Assembly: GCA_022826685.1 (NCBI GenBank)
Contig: JAJDUL010000018.1
Span: 39,752-103,751 of the forward strand
Reading direction: 5' to 3'
Length of the DNA stretch: 64,000 nucleotides
Origin: Gemmatimonadota bacterium
GTDB lineage: Bacteria; Gemmatimonadota; Gemmatimonadetes; Palauibacterales; Palauibacteraceae
Shown here: positions 25,487 to 34,359 of the stretch, in pieces
Position numbering within the stretch: the stretch's first letter is position 1
Layout of the letters: every line of letters starts with the position of its first letter
Translations under genes and position numbers: made by a program
Notes under the pieces: model-generated
Told to the model about the DNA's origin: nothing
What the model saw: only the letters and a program-made list of their open reading frames with translations
Database searches by the model: none

Positions 25487-26514
25487 GGAGGTTCGCGCCG
25501 CTACTCGCGCTGGCGACGGTCGCCCTCGCACCGTACCCCGCCATGGGGCAGGAGGAGGAGGAAGAGCGGGTCCTCCGCATCTGCCGGCAGCTCGGACAGA
25601 CGGAACTCGAGGTCGGCATCGAGGGCACGATCCGGGACGATGAGAGCAAGGTCCCGCTGGCGGGGGCGACGGTCGTGATCCGCTACGAGGCCGAACGCGG
25701 GCTGCCGACGCCTGAGGACGTGCGGCTCGAAGCGGATGGGCGAGGACGATACCAGGCGTGCGGCCTCGAAGCGTTTCGGGAGATCCGGGTGCGCGCGAAC
25801 TATGGGTCCCGGCGCGGGAAGGAGCGCAAGGTCGAACTCGACCGGTCGAAGTTCGTCGACCTCGAGGTGGATATGGGGGATGCGGCCTTCGTCGTCCTCT
25901 CCGTCGTGGACGCCGCGGACGGGCGCCCGGTGGCGGGCGCGCGGATCGACTTCTCCCCGCTGCCGGTCTCCGGGGTCACGGATTCGCTCGGACGCGCGGC
26001 GTTCCGCTCCATCCCGCCGCTTACGTACGGTCTGCGCGTCGCGCATATCGGTTACGCGCCCCTTGAGACCGACATCAACATCCTCACGGACCAGAGCGCG
26101 GAGTTCCGCGTCGAACTCAACACCCGGGCGATCGCGCTCGCGCCGATCGAGGTGAGGGTGACGGGCCGTGATCCGTTCCTGCTCACGTCGGGGTTCTACG
26201 AGCGCCGACAGGCCATCGACGAGGGCTACTTCGCGACCTACCCGGAGATCGACCAGTTCATCCATCTCGGGCAGCTGTTCCAGTTCAAGCGGGAACTCTC
26301 CATCCGATACCGCCGGAACCAGCTCATCCTCCTCAACGGCCGGCCGGCCAGCCGCCTCGGGTTCAACCGGAGAAACCTGGGCGAACTGAAATTCGACACC
26401 GTTCGGGGCATCGAGGCGTACAGGTGCAGCGAGGCGCCGCCCGAGATCATGAACCAGGTTCCGAACACCATGCTCCTGACCGACTGCAACCTCGTCGCGA
26501 TCTGGACGTACTGA
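25483..26514 (+). CDS. Exported carboxypeptidase-regulatory/plug-like protein
   Basis: 343 aa from TTG 25483, whose codon overlaps the upstream stop (TTGA). Signal RRFAPLLALATVALAPYPAMGQ. Two CarboxypepD_reg-like domains (GIEGTIRDDESKVPLAGATVVI and FVVLSVVDAADGRPVAGARIDF), linker IALAPIEVRVTGRD, then FLLTSGFYERRQAIDEGYFATY and a short plug-like end (ILLNGRPASRLG, GIEAYRCSEAPPEIMN). No barrel. Same layout as 21705-22937 and 28114-29553. Coupled to a serine hydrolase, so both may act on the cell surface. Confidence 0.7.
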   Translation: MRRFAPLLALATVALAPYPAMGQEEEEERVLRICRQLGQTELEVGIEGTIRDDESKVPLAGATVVIRYEAERGLPTPEDVRLEADGRGRYQACGLEAFREIRVRANYGSRRGKERKVELDRSKFVDLEVDMGDAAFVVLSVVDAADGRPVAGARIDFSPLPVSGVTDSLGRAAFRSIPPLTYGLRVAHIGYAPLETDINILTDQSAEFRVELNTRAIALAPIEVRVTGRDPFLLTSGFYERRQAIDEGYFATYPEIDQFIHLGQLFQFKRELSIRYRRNQLILLNGRPASRLGFNRRNLGELKFDTVRGIEAYRCSEAPPEIMNQVPNTMLLTDCNLVAIWTY

Positions 26515-26552
26515 CTCCCCAAGACGAAACCGCGGCTCCCCGCCGTTCCGGA

Positions 26553-27926
26553 GTGGGGAGGACACTTCGGGCGCTCCTGTGGGGAACCCACGAAGACTTC
26601 ACGTCGGGAAGCCTGAACCGCGGCGTCCTTCTCCTCGCCATCCCGATGGTGCTGGAGATGGCGGGGGAGTCGCTTTTCTTCCTCGTGGACATGGCCGTCG
26701 TGAGCCGGCTCGGGGCCGGCGCCCTGGCCGCGATCGCTCTCACGGAAGCGATGCTGTCCGTCATCTACTCGATCGCGATGGGCCTCGCGATGGCCACGAC
26801 GGCGCTGGTCGCGAGACGGACGGGAGAGAAGGACGAGCGCGGCGCGGCGACCGCAGCCGTGCAGGCGATCGTGCTGAGCGTCGGGATCGCCGTGGTCCTC
26901 GGCCTCGCCGGGGCGATGCTGGCCCCCTGGCTCCTTCGGGTCATGGGAGGATCCCCGGAAGTCGTCGCCGCGGGCACGACCTTCGCCCGCATCCAACTCG
27001 GCGGGATGGTCGTCATCATCCTGCTCTTCGTGAACAACGCGATCTACCGGGGCGCGGGCGACCCATCGATGGCCATGCGTTCCGTGTGGCTGGCGAACGG
27101 GATCAACATCGTGCTCGATCCCGTGCTCGTGTTCGGCCTCTGGATCTTCCCCGAACTCGGACTCCCGGGCGCCGCCGTCGCCACGACGACCGGGCGCGGG
27201 ATCGGGGCCGTGTACCAGCTGTGGCACCTGTCGCGCGGCGAGCGCATCCGGGTACAGCGGCACGACCTCCGGGTCCGTTTACCCGTCATCGGTCGGCTGA
27301 TCCGCGTATCGGTCGGCGGCGTGGGCCAGATGCTCGTGACCCAGGTCAGCTACATCGCCTCGATCCGCATCCTGTCCGAGTTCGGGACGATCGCCCTCGC
27401 GGGCTACACGATGGCGATCCGCGTCGTCATCTTCATCATCCTTCCCGCCTGGGGCCTCGCGAACGCCGCGGCGACGCTCGTGGGCCAGAATCTCGGCGCA
27501 GACAAACCGGACCGCGCCGAGCGGGCCGTCTACCTCACGGGCTTCTGGAACATGCTGTTCATGGCCGTGGTGACGGTCGTCTTCGTGGCTTTCCCGGAGC
27601 CGATCCTGGCGCCGTTCGCTCCGGACCCGGAAACGCTCGACGTGGGCGTGCGCGCGCTCCGCATCATCAGCTACGGGTACATCTTCTACGCCTGGGGCAT
27701 GGTGACGATGCAGGCCTTCAATGGAGCCGGGGACACGGCGACGCCCACCTGGATCAACATCTGGGTCTTCTGGTTCTTCCAGCTTCCCGTCGCGGCGCTC
27801 CTTGCCTTCAGCGCCGGGTGGGGCGAGACGGGCGTGTTCTGGTCGTTCGCGGTCGCCTACTCGCTGTCGGCCGTCGTCGGACTCTACCTCTTCCGCCGCG
27901 GCCGCTGGAAGCAGAAGGAGGTGTAG
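26553..27926 (+). CDS. MATE-family efflux transporter
   Basis: About 457 aa from GTG 26553; the start is uncertain because no strong ribosome binding site is seen. Twelve membrane helices. MATE blocks: LLLAIPMVLEMAGESLFFLVDMAVVSRLG, IYRGAGDPSMAM and AFNGAGDTATPTWIN, the duplicated GAGD turns of the two halves. Exports cationic drugs or metabolites by Na+ or H+ antiport. Begins 38 nt after the plug-like gene and probably shares its transcript. Confidence 0.87.
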   Translation: MGRTLRALLWGTHEDFTSGSLNRGVLLLAIPMVLEMAGESLFFLVDMAVVSRLGAGALAAIALTEAMLSVIYSIAMGLAMATTALVARRTGEKDERGAATAAVQAIVLSVGIAVVLGLAGAMLAPWLLRVMGGSPEVVAAGTTFARIQLGGMVVIILLFVNNAIYRGAGDPSMAMRSVWLANGINIVLDPVLVFGLWIFPELGLPGAAVATTTGRGIGAVYQLWHLSRGERIRVQRHDLRVRLPVIGRLIRVSVGGVGQMLVTQVSYIASIRILSEFGTIALAGYTMAIRVVIFIILPAWGLANAAATLVGQNLGADKPDRAERAVYLTGFWNMLFMAVVTVVFVAFPEPILAPFAPDPETLDVGVRALRIISYGYIFYAWGMVTMQAFNGAGDTATPTWINIWVFWFFQLPVAALLAFSAGWGETGVFWSFAVAYSLSAVVGLYLFRRGRWKQKEV

Positions 27927-27947
27927 GCGAACCGGGCTAGCAGTCCG

Positions 27948-28094
27948 CTAGGCGGAACACCGCGTCCTGCGTGGAGTTCCCTTCGACTGGAGACCAATCA
28001 CGATGCGCACCTGCTGCCCCGCGCTGAGCCCCACCTCCCGCATCTCCGCCACGAGGCCGACGCCCAGAGCCAACAAAGGCACCCTCTTCGTCAT
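27948..28094 (-). CDS. Very short ORF, possible lipoprotein remnant
   Basis: 48 aa from ATG 28092-28094 with a good ribosome binding site (AAGGAG, 9 nt). MTKRVPLLALGVGLVAEMRE looks like the start of a lipoprotein signal in which the lipobox is lost. It follows the stop of the 28114-29553 gene by 19 nt. May be a truncated paralog or noise; the rest of 27927-28113 shows nothing else. Confidence 0.25.
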   Translation of the reverse strand: MTKRVPLLALGVGLVAEMREVGLSAGQQVRIVIGLQSKGTPRRTRCSA

Positions 28095-28113
28095 CCGCAG
28101 CGGCTCCTTTCGG

Positions 28114-29553
28114 TTAGATGGAGCACGTCCCCCGCCTGGCAAGCTCCGTCGAGCGTAGCTGGAGGACCACCGCCACGCTCGCCCCCTCGGCCAGTTCCAC
28201 CTCCTGCGCGGGACCCGTATATCCGGCGCACACCGCCCGTATCGTGTAGGACCCTGGCGGAAGATCCGCGAGGGAAAACCTGCCCCCCGAGTTCGTCACT
28301 GTGCGGAAGTCCGTGTCGACGAGTACGATCCGGGCGCCTTCGATCAGCGCCGATGTCGCCTCGTTCAGGACGACCCCGGTGATCGAAGCCGGAGGCGTCA
28401 CCGGCACCGTCAGTCTCAGCGCCTCGCCGCCCGCCGCCGCAATCGCAACTGTCGGCCCACCCGCGTGCGGGCCGTACTCCGGCGTAAGATGTATGATGGC
28501 GCCCCCCGGCAGGTCGCACACGCGATACCGGCCGAGTGAATCCGTGCGGACGACCGTTTCCACGCGCTCGAGGCCGTCGGGATCCGCAGGGTTCGCGTAC
28601 GACGCGGACACGTGCGCGGCGGGCAGCCTGACGTCGGTGACCTCGTCCTCCACGAAGCCGTCGAGCGCGACCTCTCCCGGGAGGCCGCCCGGCTCACACA
28701 GCTTCACTTCGATCTTGGGGATCTCCGGCAAGCGCGCCGTCCAGTCGGACCAGAGGATGATCGCGCCGCAACTCATGGTCGCATCAGTCCAGGCGAACAT
28801 CGGGATCTTCGTTCCCGCCTGGTAGACTTCGGCGGCGCCAAGGTCGGATACGGACAGTTCCTCCACCAGCGGCGGAATGCGATCCGACCTCGGAGGCCTC
28901 GCAGGATGCAACCCGCTCGTCCCCCAGCCCGGGGTGGTGCCGATCGGTCTCCGGTCCAGGTACACCGGTATCGCTCCGCACCGGGACAGGGGCGCCCGAC
29001 CGTGGAGGACCCACAGGTAGTCCCTCAGCCTCACGAAGCCGCCCTTGCTGGCTTCGATCCATTCGGGCTCGAAGTACACACCCCAGCCTTCTTCCATCCG
29101 GTCGTAGAAACCGGACTCCACGAGACCGGGCGCGCGCCCCTCCACGTCAACGTCCAGTGGCTCCAGCGGGATCGCCTGCGGCTGCAGGCGAACGTCCAGC
29201 CGCGGGGGCGCCTCCGCGCCGACCTCCAGCGGCGTACTGAGCATCTCGTATCCGAGGCGACGCACGGCTAGGGTGTGTGTGCCCGGGGCAACTTGTGCGA
29301 AAGCGAAGGCACCGTCGGGTCCCGTGATCGTCTCCCGAGCCGAACCGGACGCGTCGGCCAGCCGAACCGTCGCGCCTTCGATCGGCCCTCCCGTCCCGTC
29401 GTCAACGACGGTTCCGGCGACGTCCACCGCCTCCTGAGCCGCCGTTTCCCCCGGCGCCGTGCCGAGGATCGCCGCCAGCGCGACGGCGAGCAGCGTCGGC
29501 CGTACGAGCGTGGCCTGCAGTCCACGCCTGTCCCGTTTCCGAGTCTCTCTCAT
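28114..29553 (-). CDS. Exported multi-domain carboxypeptidase-regulatory/plug protein
   Basis: 479 aa from ATG 29551-29553. Signal peptide ends near GETAAQ. CarboxypepD_reg-like domain 1 (VAGTVVDDGTGGPIEGATVRL), linker IPLEPLDVDVEGRAP, a plug-like middle (LVESGFYDRMEEGWGVYF, IPVYLDRRPIG, LGAAEVYQAGTKIPMF), then two more beta-sandwich repeats (ALDGFVEDEVTDVRLPAAHVS and ITGVVLNEATSALIEGARIVL). No barrel. The plug here is internal, unlike the related proteins at 21705-22937 and 25483-26514. Downstream of a propeller gene by 94 nt. Confidence 0.7.
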   Translation of the reverse strand: MRETRKRDRRGLQATLVRPTLLAVALAAILGTAPGETAAQEAVDVAGTVVDDGTGGPIEGATVRLADASGSARETITGPDGAFAFAQVAPGTHTLAVRRLGYEMLSTPLEVGAEAPPRLDVRLQPQAIPLEPLDVDVEGRAPGLVESGFYDRMEEGWGVYFEPEWIEASKGGFVRLRDYLWVLHGRAPLSRCGAIPVYLDRRPIGTTPGWGTSGLHPARPPRSDRIPPLVEELSVSDLGAAEVYQAGTKIPMFAWTDATMSCGAIILWSDWTARLPEIPKIEVKLCEPGGLPGEVALDGFVEDEVTDVRLPAAHVSASYANPADPDGLERVETVVRTDSLGRYRVCDLPGGAIIHLTPEYGPHAGGPTVAIAAAGGEALRLTVPVTPPASITGVVLNEATSALIEGARIVLVDTDFRTVTNSGGRFSLADLPPGSYTIRAVCAGYTGPAQEVELAEGASVAVVLQLRSTELARRGTCSI

Positions 29554-29626
29554 GTGGACGTCCGCGAGGTTGGAATGGCCCGGAGCATCAACTTCGAGAA
29601 TACACCACTCCTCCGCTTGACTGTAG

Positions 29627-29642
29627 ACGCCGCAAGCGGCGT
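29627..29642. terminator. Short GC hairpin between two minus-strand genes
   Basis: ACGCCGC-AA-GCGGCGT, a 7-bp perfect stem 5 nt after the stop of the propeller gene at 29648-30988. No U-run, so it may be an attenuator or processing site instead of an intrinsic terminator. Confidence 0.3.
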
Positions 29643-29647
29643 AAACG

Positions 29648-30988
29648 TCACCGTCGCGGTTCGGTCTCCAGCTGCGTGTCCGGCGCCATTTGCAATACGC
29701 GTACGATCGGGTAACCCAGATCGTGCGCATCGGCGTAGGCGATGAGGCCGTCGGGACCGAAGGCATCGGGGATGCGGAGCCCGCCGGGAGGGATCGTGCC
29801 CAGGTAGCGGGCATCGGCCGTCACGATGTCGATCGGCCCCTCCTCGCCAGGTGGCGGGGTTCGCGCCACCCACAGGCGATCCTCGCCGTCCACCGCCAGC
29901 GCTTCGATCGCGGGGATGACCCCGGCAAACGTCATCCGTTCGATGCCCTCCCGGTACGCCTCGCGCATCTGCCTCGCGAAATCGTCAGGCATCCGGATGT
30001 CCTGGCGACCCGCAACGGACAGCGTCGTTGAGTTCCCACTCTCGTCGAGTTCGGCGAGCCGACGCTCGCGCTCCGCATCGCGAATCGCGTTCGTCACCGG
30101 CGTCGGGAGGAGTGGCCGTTCCAGAACCCCTTCCACGGTGCCGCCCTCGCCGATCAGCTTGATCCGGTAGCCCGAGGAATCGACGACGGCGAGCCGCCCG
30201 TCCGAGAACGCCGTGAAGTGCAACCCCGGGTCGAACGCTCTCACGGGACTCATGGTGAAGGAAAAGCTGCCTCCTCCAGCTTCCATCTCATCTCCGGTCG
30301 GCGGTGGCGGCTCCCAGGCCGTGTAGAGCAGTTCGCGAGTGCCGTCCGGCCGGTAGCGGGCGATCGGACGCCCGGGTTCGTCGCCCGTTCCGTCGACGGA
30401 GCCGCTTCGTATGGACATCGCCTCCGCCGTCCCGCTCACCACGAACTCGCGGTCCGTGATGATGCTCCCGTCCTGGAGCCACGCGTCCACGCCCCTGGGC
30501 GCACCACGTGTCGGATCGAAGGGCGCCGATTCCAGGTACTCGCCCCCCGGCGTGAAGAACTGAATCCCGCCTCGCGCGCGGTCGAACACGGCGAGGCGGT
30601 CATCGGCGAGCAGGGATATCGATTCCGGTTGGGCCAGCTCACCGGGGCCTTCGCCCTGCCGGGAGATGGTTCGGAGGTATGCGCCGTCCCGGTCGAACAC
30701 GACGACGTGCGCCGCCTGTTCGTCCAGCACGAAGAGATCGCCGGCCTCACTGAAGACGAGATCGGCGATGGACCCGAAGGTCTCCCAGTCTTCCCCATCC
30801 AGGGCGCCGGCGGTCCAGTGCGTTTCGTACTCCGGAACGATCGTGAAGTCGGGACCGTCCATGGCCGCCGACCCGCCGGCGGGCATCCCGCCGTCACCGG
30901 CACCGCCCCCGCACGCAGCCAGGAGGCAGAGGACGGCGCCGGACAAACGCCGACGCGAGGTTGAGCGGATCGAGGTCGGGCGGATCAT
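29648..30988 (-). CDS. Six-bladed beta-propeller lipoprotein
   Basis: 446 aa from ATG 30986-30988, with GGGGAGG 5 nt upstream. Lipobox LAAC followed by Gly-rich GGGAGDGG. Propeller blades include LVFSEAGDLFVLDEQAAHVVVFDRDG and the SRQGEGPGEL lineage motif. ECF-type promoter motif copy 4 lies just upstream, as for the propellers at 1563-2771 and 4034-5170. Function unknown; likely part of the same regulon. Confidence 0.82.
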   Translation of the reverse strand: MIRPTSIRSTSRRRLSGAVLCLLAACGGGAGDGGMPAGGSAAMDGPDFTIVPEYETHWTAGALDGEDWETFGSIADLVFSEAGDLFVLDEQAAHVVVFDRDGAYLRTISRQGEGPGELAQPESISLLADDRLAVFDRARGGIQFFTPGGEYLESAPFDPTRGAPRGVDAWLQDGSIITDREFVVSGTAEAMSIRSGSVDGTGDEPGRPIARYRPDGTRELLYTAWEPPPPTGDEMEAGGGSFSFTMSPVRAFDPGLHFTAFSDGRLAVVDSSGYRIKLIGEGGTVEGVLERPLLPTPVTNAIRDAERERRLAELDESGNSTTLSVAGRQDIRMPDDFARQMREAYREGIERMTFAGVIPAIEALAVDGEDRLWVARTPPPGEEGPIDIVTADARYLGTIPPGGLRIPDAFGPDGLIAYADAHDLGYPIVRVLQMAPDTQLETEPRR

Positions 30989-31023
30989 GGATTCCTCCCC
31001 GGGTTGTGCCGTTTCCTGCTACG

Positions 31024-31054
31024 AGGGAAACTCTTGCCCCGGGGATGGTTGCGC
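31024..31054 (-). promoter_or_regulatory. ECF-type promoter motif, copy 4
   Basis: Minus strand: GCGCAACCAT (31045-31054), 13 nt, GTTTCCCT (31024-31031), 35 nt before the ATG at 30988. It is the most divergent of the four copies but keeps CAAC, the spacing and TTC/GTC. Confidence 0.45.
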
Positions 31055-31084
31055 AGCGGGGCCCGCCGGCCCCGCTGCCTCACG

Positions 31085-32407
31085 CTAGATCACCTGGAAG
31101 GTCAACCACTGCGTGACCCAGACGGCGGTGGGCTCACCGCGGTTCCTCGCGGGCCGGAAGCGCATCTGCCGGACGACTTCCGCAGCAGCGCGGTCCAGCG
31201 CCTCGTTGCCGCTGCTCGTCTTCAGCTCGTGGTTGGTAACCGCGCCGGACAGGTCGACGTACAGCCACATCTCGACCCGGCCACCGATGCCCGCATTCTT
31301 CAGCTCGCTCGGATAGGCCCTCATGAGCACCTGCTGGATCTCGCCCCCGTTCTCAAGAACCGGGGGCGTGTCGTACGCGACGAAGGTCGGCTGCTCTGCC
31401 TGCGCGGCTCTCTCGACCAGGCGGCGCAGCGGGTTCTCCTCGATATCGAGACTCCGGCCGGCATCGGCTTCGGGCGCGGGAGCGTCCATCGACGCCTCGG
31501 GCTGCGGGACGCCAAGGACGAGAATGATGGCGAGCGCCGCCAGGCCCGAAGCTCCCAGGGTTCTCGGAATGCGGAGGCGGGCCAGCGGTTCGGTCATGCG
31601 GCGCAGCCGCTGCTCGACGGCGGGCTTGCGTTCGGCGAAGGCCGCCGCGGCCAGCAGCGGCGCGGAGACACGACCTCCCACCGTGATGAGGGCGTCCGCG
31701 TAGTCGCGCGCGGACTCGCCCCGCTCGAGGACGCGCCGGTCGCAGTCGAACTCGATCGCCAGCCGCAGCCGCGACACCTGCCACCACAGCAACACGTTCC
31801 ACGGCATCAGCACGAGGGCCGCGACCGCCGCCGAGAAGAGACGGTGGTCACCGGCGCGTTGGTGTTCGCGCTCGTGCAGGAAGACCAGGCGCAGTAGCCG
31901 GTCTTCGAGTTCGGGGATCCACCTCGGCATCACGACGACCGAGCGCCGGATTCCGACCACGGCCGGGCCCCGGTCGTCCGCGATCATGACCGGCGATCCG
32001 AGGACGCGACCCGGCGTCCACGTCCGCATCTCCGACCGCAGGCGCCGGTACGCCCGCCCGAGGTGGAAGAGCATCCCCGCTGCAAGCAACACCCAGACAC
32101 CACCCGTGAGAGCACTCAGCGCGCCGGCGTCGAACCACGCCGTGGGTTCCGCCGCCGCGGGCGCGGAGCTCACGACCACCGCCTCACTCAACTCCACGAG
32201 GGGAGCCCACGGTGACGCGCCGATGCCCGGGAGGAGGCCGGGAGCGAGAAACGCCGCGAACGGGAGCGTCACGGAGCCGACGACCGCCGCGAACCAGCCC
32301 CAGCGCACCGGCTTCCGAAAGTGACCCAAAGCCCGCTCGGTCGCGAAAGCGGCCAGGGCGAGGAGCCCCGAAATCAACAGGCAGTATCCGATCCAGGCGA
32401 TGACCAT
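31085..32407 (-). CDS. BlaR1/MecR1-like M56 metallopeptidase with TonB C-terminal domain (intact copy)
   Basis: 440 aa from ATG 32405-32407. N-terminal membrane helices (VIAWIGYCLLISGLLALAAFA, FAAVVGSVTLPFAAFLAPGLL and TGGVWVLLAAGMLFHL), M56 zinc motif HEREH at 178-182 with Glu219 in EFDCD, a further helix (ALAIILVLGV, about 291-300) and a C-terminal TonB-like domain (IGGRVEMWLYVDLSGAVTNH to the end, about 374-440). BlaR1-type proteins sense an envelope signal and cleave a BlaI-type repressor. Preceded by 16 codons that repeat the end of blaI, showing that this gene is the second copy of a tandem duplication. Confidence 0.85.
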   Translation of the reverse strand: MVIAWIGYCLLISGLLALAAFATERALGHFRKPVRWGWFAAVVGSVTLPFAAFLAPGLLPGIGASPWAPLVELSEAVVVSSAPAAAEPTAWFDAGALSALTGGVWVLLAAGMLFHLGRAYRRLRSEMRTWTPGRVLGSPVMIADDRGPAVVGIRRSVVVMPRWIPELEDRLLRLVFLHEREHQRAGDHRLFSAAVAALVLMPWNVLLWWQVSRLRLAIEFDCDRRVLERGESARDYADALITVGGRVSAPLLAAAAFAERKPAVEQRLRRMTEPLARLRIPRTLGASGLAALAIILVLGVPQPEASMDAPAPEADAGRSLDIEENPLRRLVERAAQAEQPTFVAYDTPPVLENGGEIQQVLMRAYPSELKNAGIGGRVEMWLYVDLSGAVTNHELKTSSGNEALDRAAAEVVRQMRFRPARNRGEPTAVWVTQWLTFQVI

Positions 32408-32411
32408 GTCC

Positions 32412-32459
32412 CTACTCCTTCGAGCTCAGGCGTTCGTGCATCCCTTCCAGGGCCGCGGT
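32412..32459 (-). pseudogene. Remnant of a second blaI 3' end
   Basis: Reads TAALEGMHERLSSKE then stop. The true blaI ends NLRGMVDERLSSKE, and both are followed by the same 4-nt spacer (gtcc on the plus strand) and a blaR1-like ATG. This is what is left of blaI in the duplicated cassette. Confidence 0.75.
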
Positions 32460-32460
32460 G

Positions 32461-34355
32461 CTACCTGCCGCCGGCCCCCGCCCCCTCTTTCGTCGTGATT
32501 TCGATCACGCCGTGTTGGGCCTTCTCCCCGTACGTCTCTGTGGCACGCTCACCTCTCACGATCGTGACATTGTCGATGTCGAGTGTGCCGAGCTCCGACA
32601 GCCCCGCGGCGTCGGAAATCACGCCGTCGATCACGATCAGCGGATCGGGCATGTTCTCCGAACGGGGTCCGACCCGGACGTCCAGCACGCCATCCCGGTC
32701 GACATCCTCGAGGACCCCCGTGAGAACGATGTCTTCGATCTCGAGGCCACGGTCGGTGGCGGGCGGCGTTAGGGAGGTGACGCCGTCGCTCAGGCGGCTC
32801 CTCATGAGGAAGGGGCGGCCACCCTCCGGGGAATCGTTGTCCGCGGCGCCGCCCTTCGTCGTGATTTCGATCACGCCGTTGCTGGCCTGCTCGCCGTACA
32901 GCTCGATGGCCGCGCTCCCCTTGATGATCTCGACGTGGTCGATATCGAGGGCTCGGAGGTCTTCCATGCTCGTGCCCTCGGATTGAATGACGCCGTCGAC
33001 GATGACGAGCGGAGCGTACTCACCGGTCAAGGAAGAACCGCGGGCGGAGGGGGTGGCCGCGTCGTCCCCGATCTGGAAGGTGATCCACTGGGCGATCCAG
33101 ACGTCGGTCGGCTGGTCGCGGTTCATCGCGGGCTCGAAGCGCATCGTCGCGACCACATCCGCGGCGGCGGCGTCCAGGTCGCTGTTGCCACTGCTCGTCT
33201 TGAGCTCCGTGTTCCGGACCGTGCCTGACGTGTCGACGTACATCCATATCTCGACCCGCCCGCCGATTCCCGCCGCCTTCAGGTTCGCGGGGTAGGCCTG
33301 CGTCATCGCTTCCGACACCTCCCTGGCGTTCTGAAGAACCGGAGCGCGGTCGAACGCGATGAAGGACGGCTGGTCACCGCGTGTGAGGGCGTCCTCGGCG
33401 GGCCTCAGCGGAGGTGTCCATTCAACGGCTTCGGACGGCGGGGTCACCGCCGCGGCGGGCGGTTCCGGCGCGTTCGTGCCACTCTCGGGTCCAGGGCAGC
33501 CGAGCACGAAGAGGACGGCGACCATGGCCACGCCCGAAGCGCCGAGCGTTCGGAGCAGACGCATGCTGGCCAGCGGCTCGGTCATGCGGCGCAGGCGTCG
33601 CTCCACGGCCGGCTTGCGCTCGGCGAAGGCGGCCGCGGCGAGCAGCGACCCGGAGACGCGGCTCCCCCCGCCGGAGCACGCGATGGTCGCAGTCGAACTC
33701 GATCGCGAGCCGCAGCCGGGACACCTGCCACCACACGAACAGGTTCCACGGCATCAGCACGAGCGCGGTGACCGCCGCCGCGAAGAGCCGATGGTCGCCG
33801 GCGCGCTGGTGCTCGCGCTCGTGGAGGAAGACGAGGCGGAGCAGCCTCCCCTCGAGTTCGGGGATCCACTTCGGCATCACGACGACCGAGCGCCGGAACC
33901 CGACGACGGCCGGCCCCCGCTCCTCGGAGATCATGACCCGCGATCCCTCGACGCGGCCCGGCCTCCACGTCCGCATCTCCGACCGCAGCCGACCGTAGAT
34001 CCGCCCCACATAGCCGACCATGGCGACGACCAGCAGCACCCAGCCCCACGCCAGCGCCGGACCCACGGCCGCCGCATCGAAGCCGTCGGCCGCTGCGGGC
34101 AACTCCCCCGCCGCGGCGACGACCGCAAGGCCGCTCAGCCCAACCGCCGGCTCCGCGGAGGACGCGCCGAAACCGGGGAAAAGTCCGGGAGCGAGGAAGG
34201 CGACCACGGGCACGGTCACGGATCCGACGATCGCCGCGAACCCACGCCCAGCGCACCGGCTTCCGGAAGTGACCCAGCGCCCGTTCCGAGGCGAAGGCGG
34301 CCAGGGCGAGGAGTCCCGAAATCAACAGGCAGTATCCGATCCAGGCGATGACCAT
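32461..34355 (-). pseudogene. BlaR1-like M56-TonB gene with two frameshifts and a plug-repeat extension
   Basis: Starts at ATG 34353-34355 with the same first 21 residues as the intact copy (MVIAWIGYCLLISGLLALAAF). A 1-nt insertion near 34240 changes frame after KPVRWAW; the second frame carries the HEREHQRAGDH motif; a loss of about 40 nt near 33670-33690, after the RVLRRGE block, changes frame again. The third frame (from about 33660 to 32461) holds the last helix, the TonB-like domain (IGGRVEIWMYVDTSGTVRNT) and two plug-like repeats (LVIVDGVIQ...YGEQASNGVIEITTKGG and LIVIDGVIS...YGEKAQHGVIEITTKEG) that the intact copy lacks. The last part could still be translated alone from ATG 33606. Two independent lesions argue against a single sequencing error. 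Confidence 0.75.
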
Positions 34356-34359
34356 GTCC

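Noticed and set aside
24326..25531. Minus-strand ORFs over the beta-lactamase-family gene
   Set aside because: They are shadows of the plus-strand gene, which has all catalytic motifs.
29620..29650. CGTCTAC as an ECF promoter before 28114-29553
   Set aside because: The -35 region fits poorly and the bases belong to a GC hairpin.
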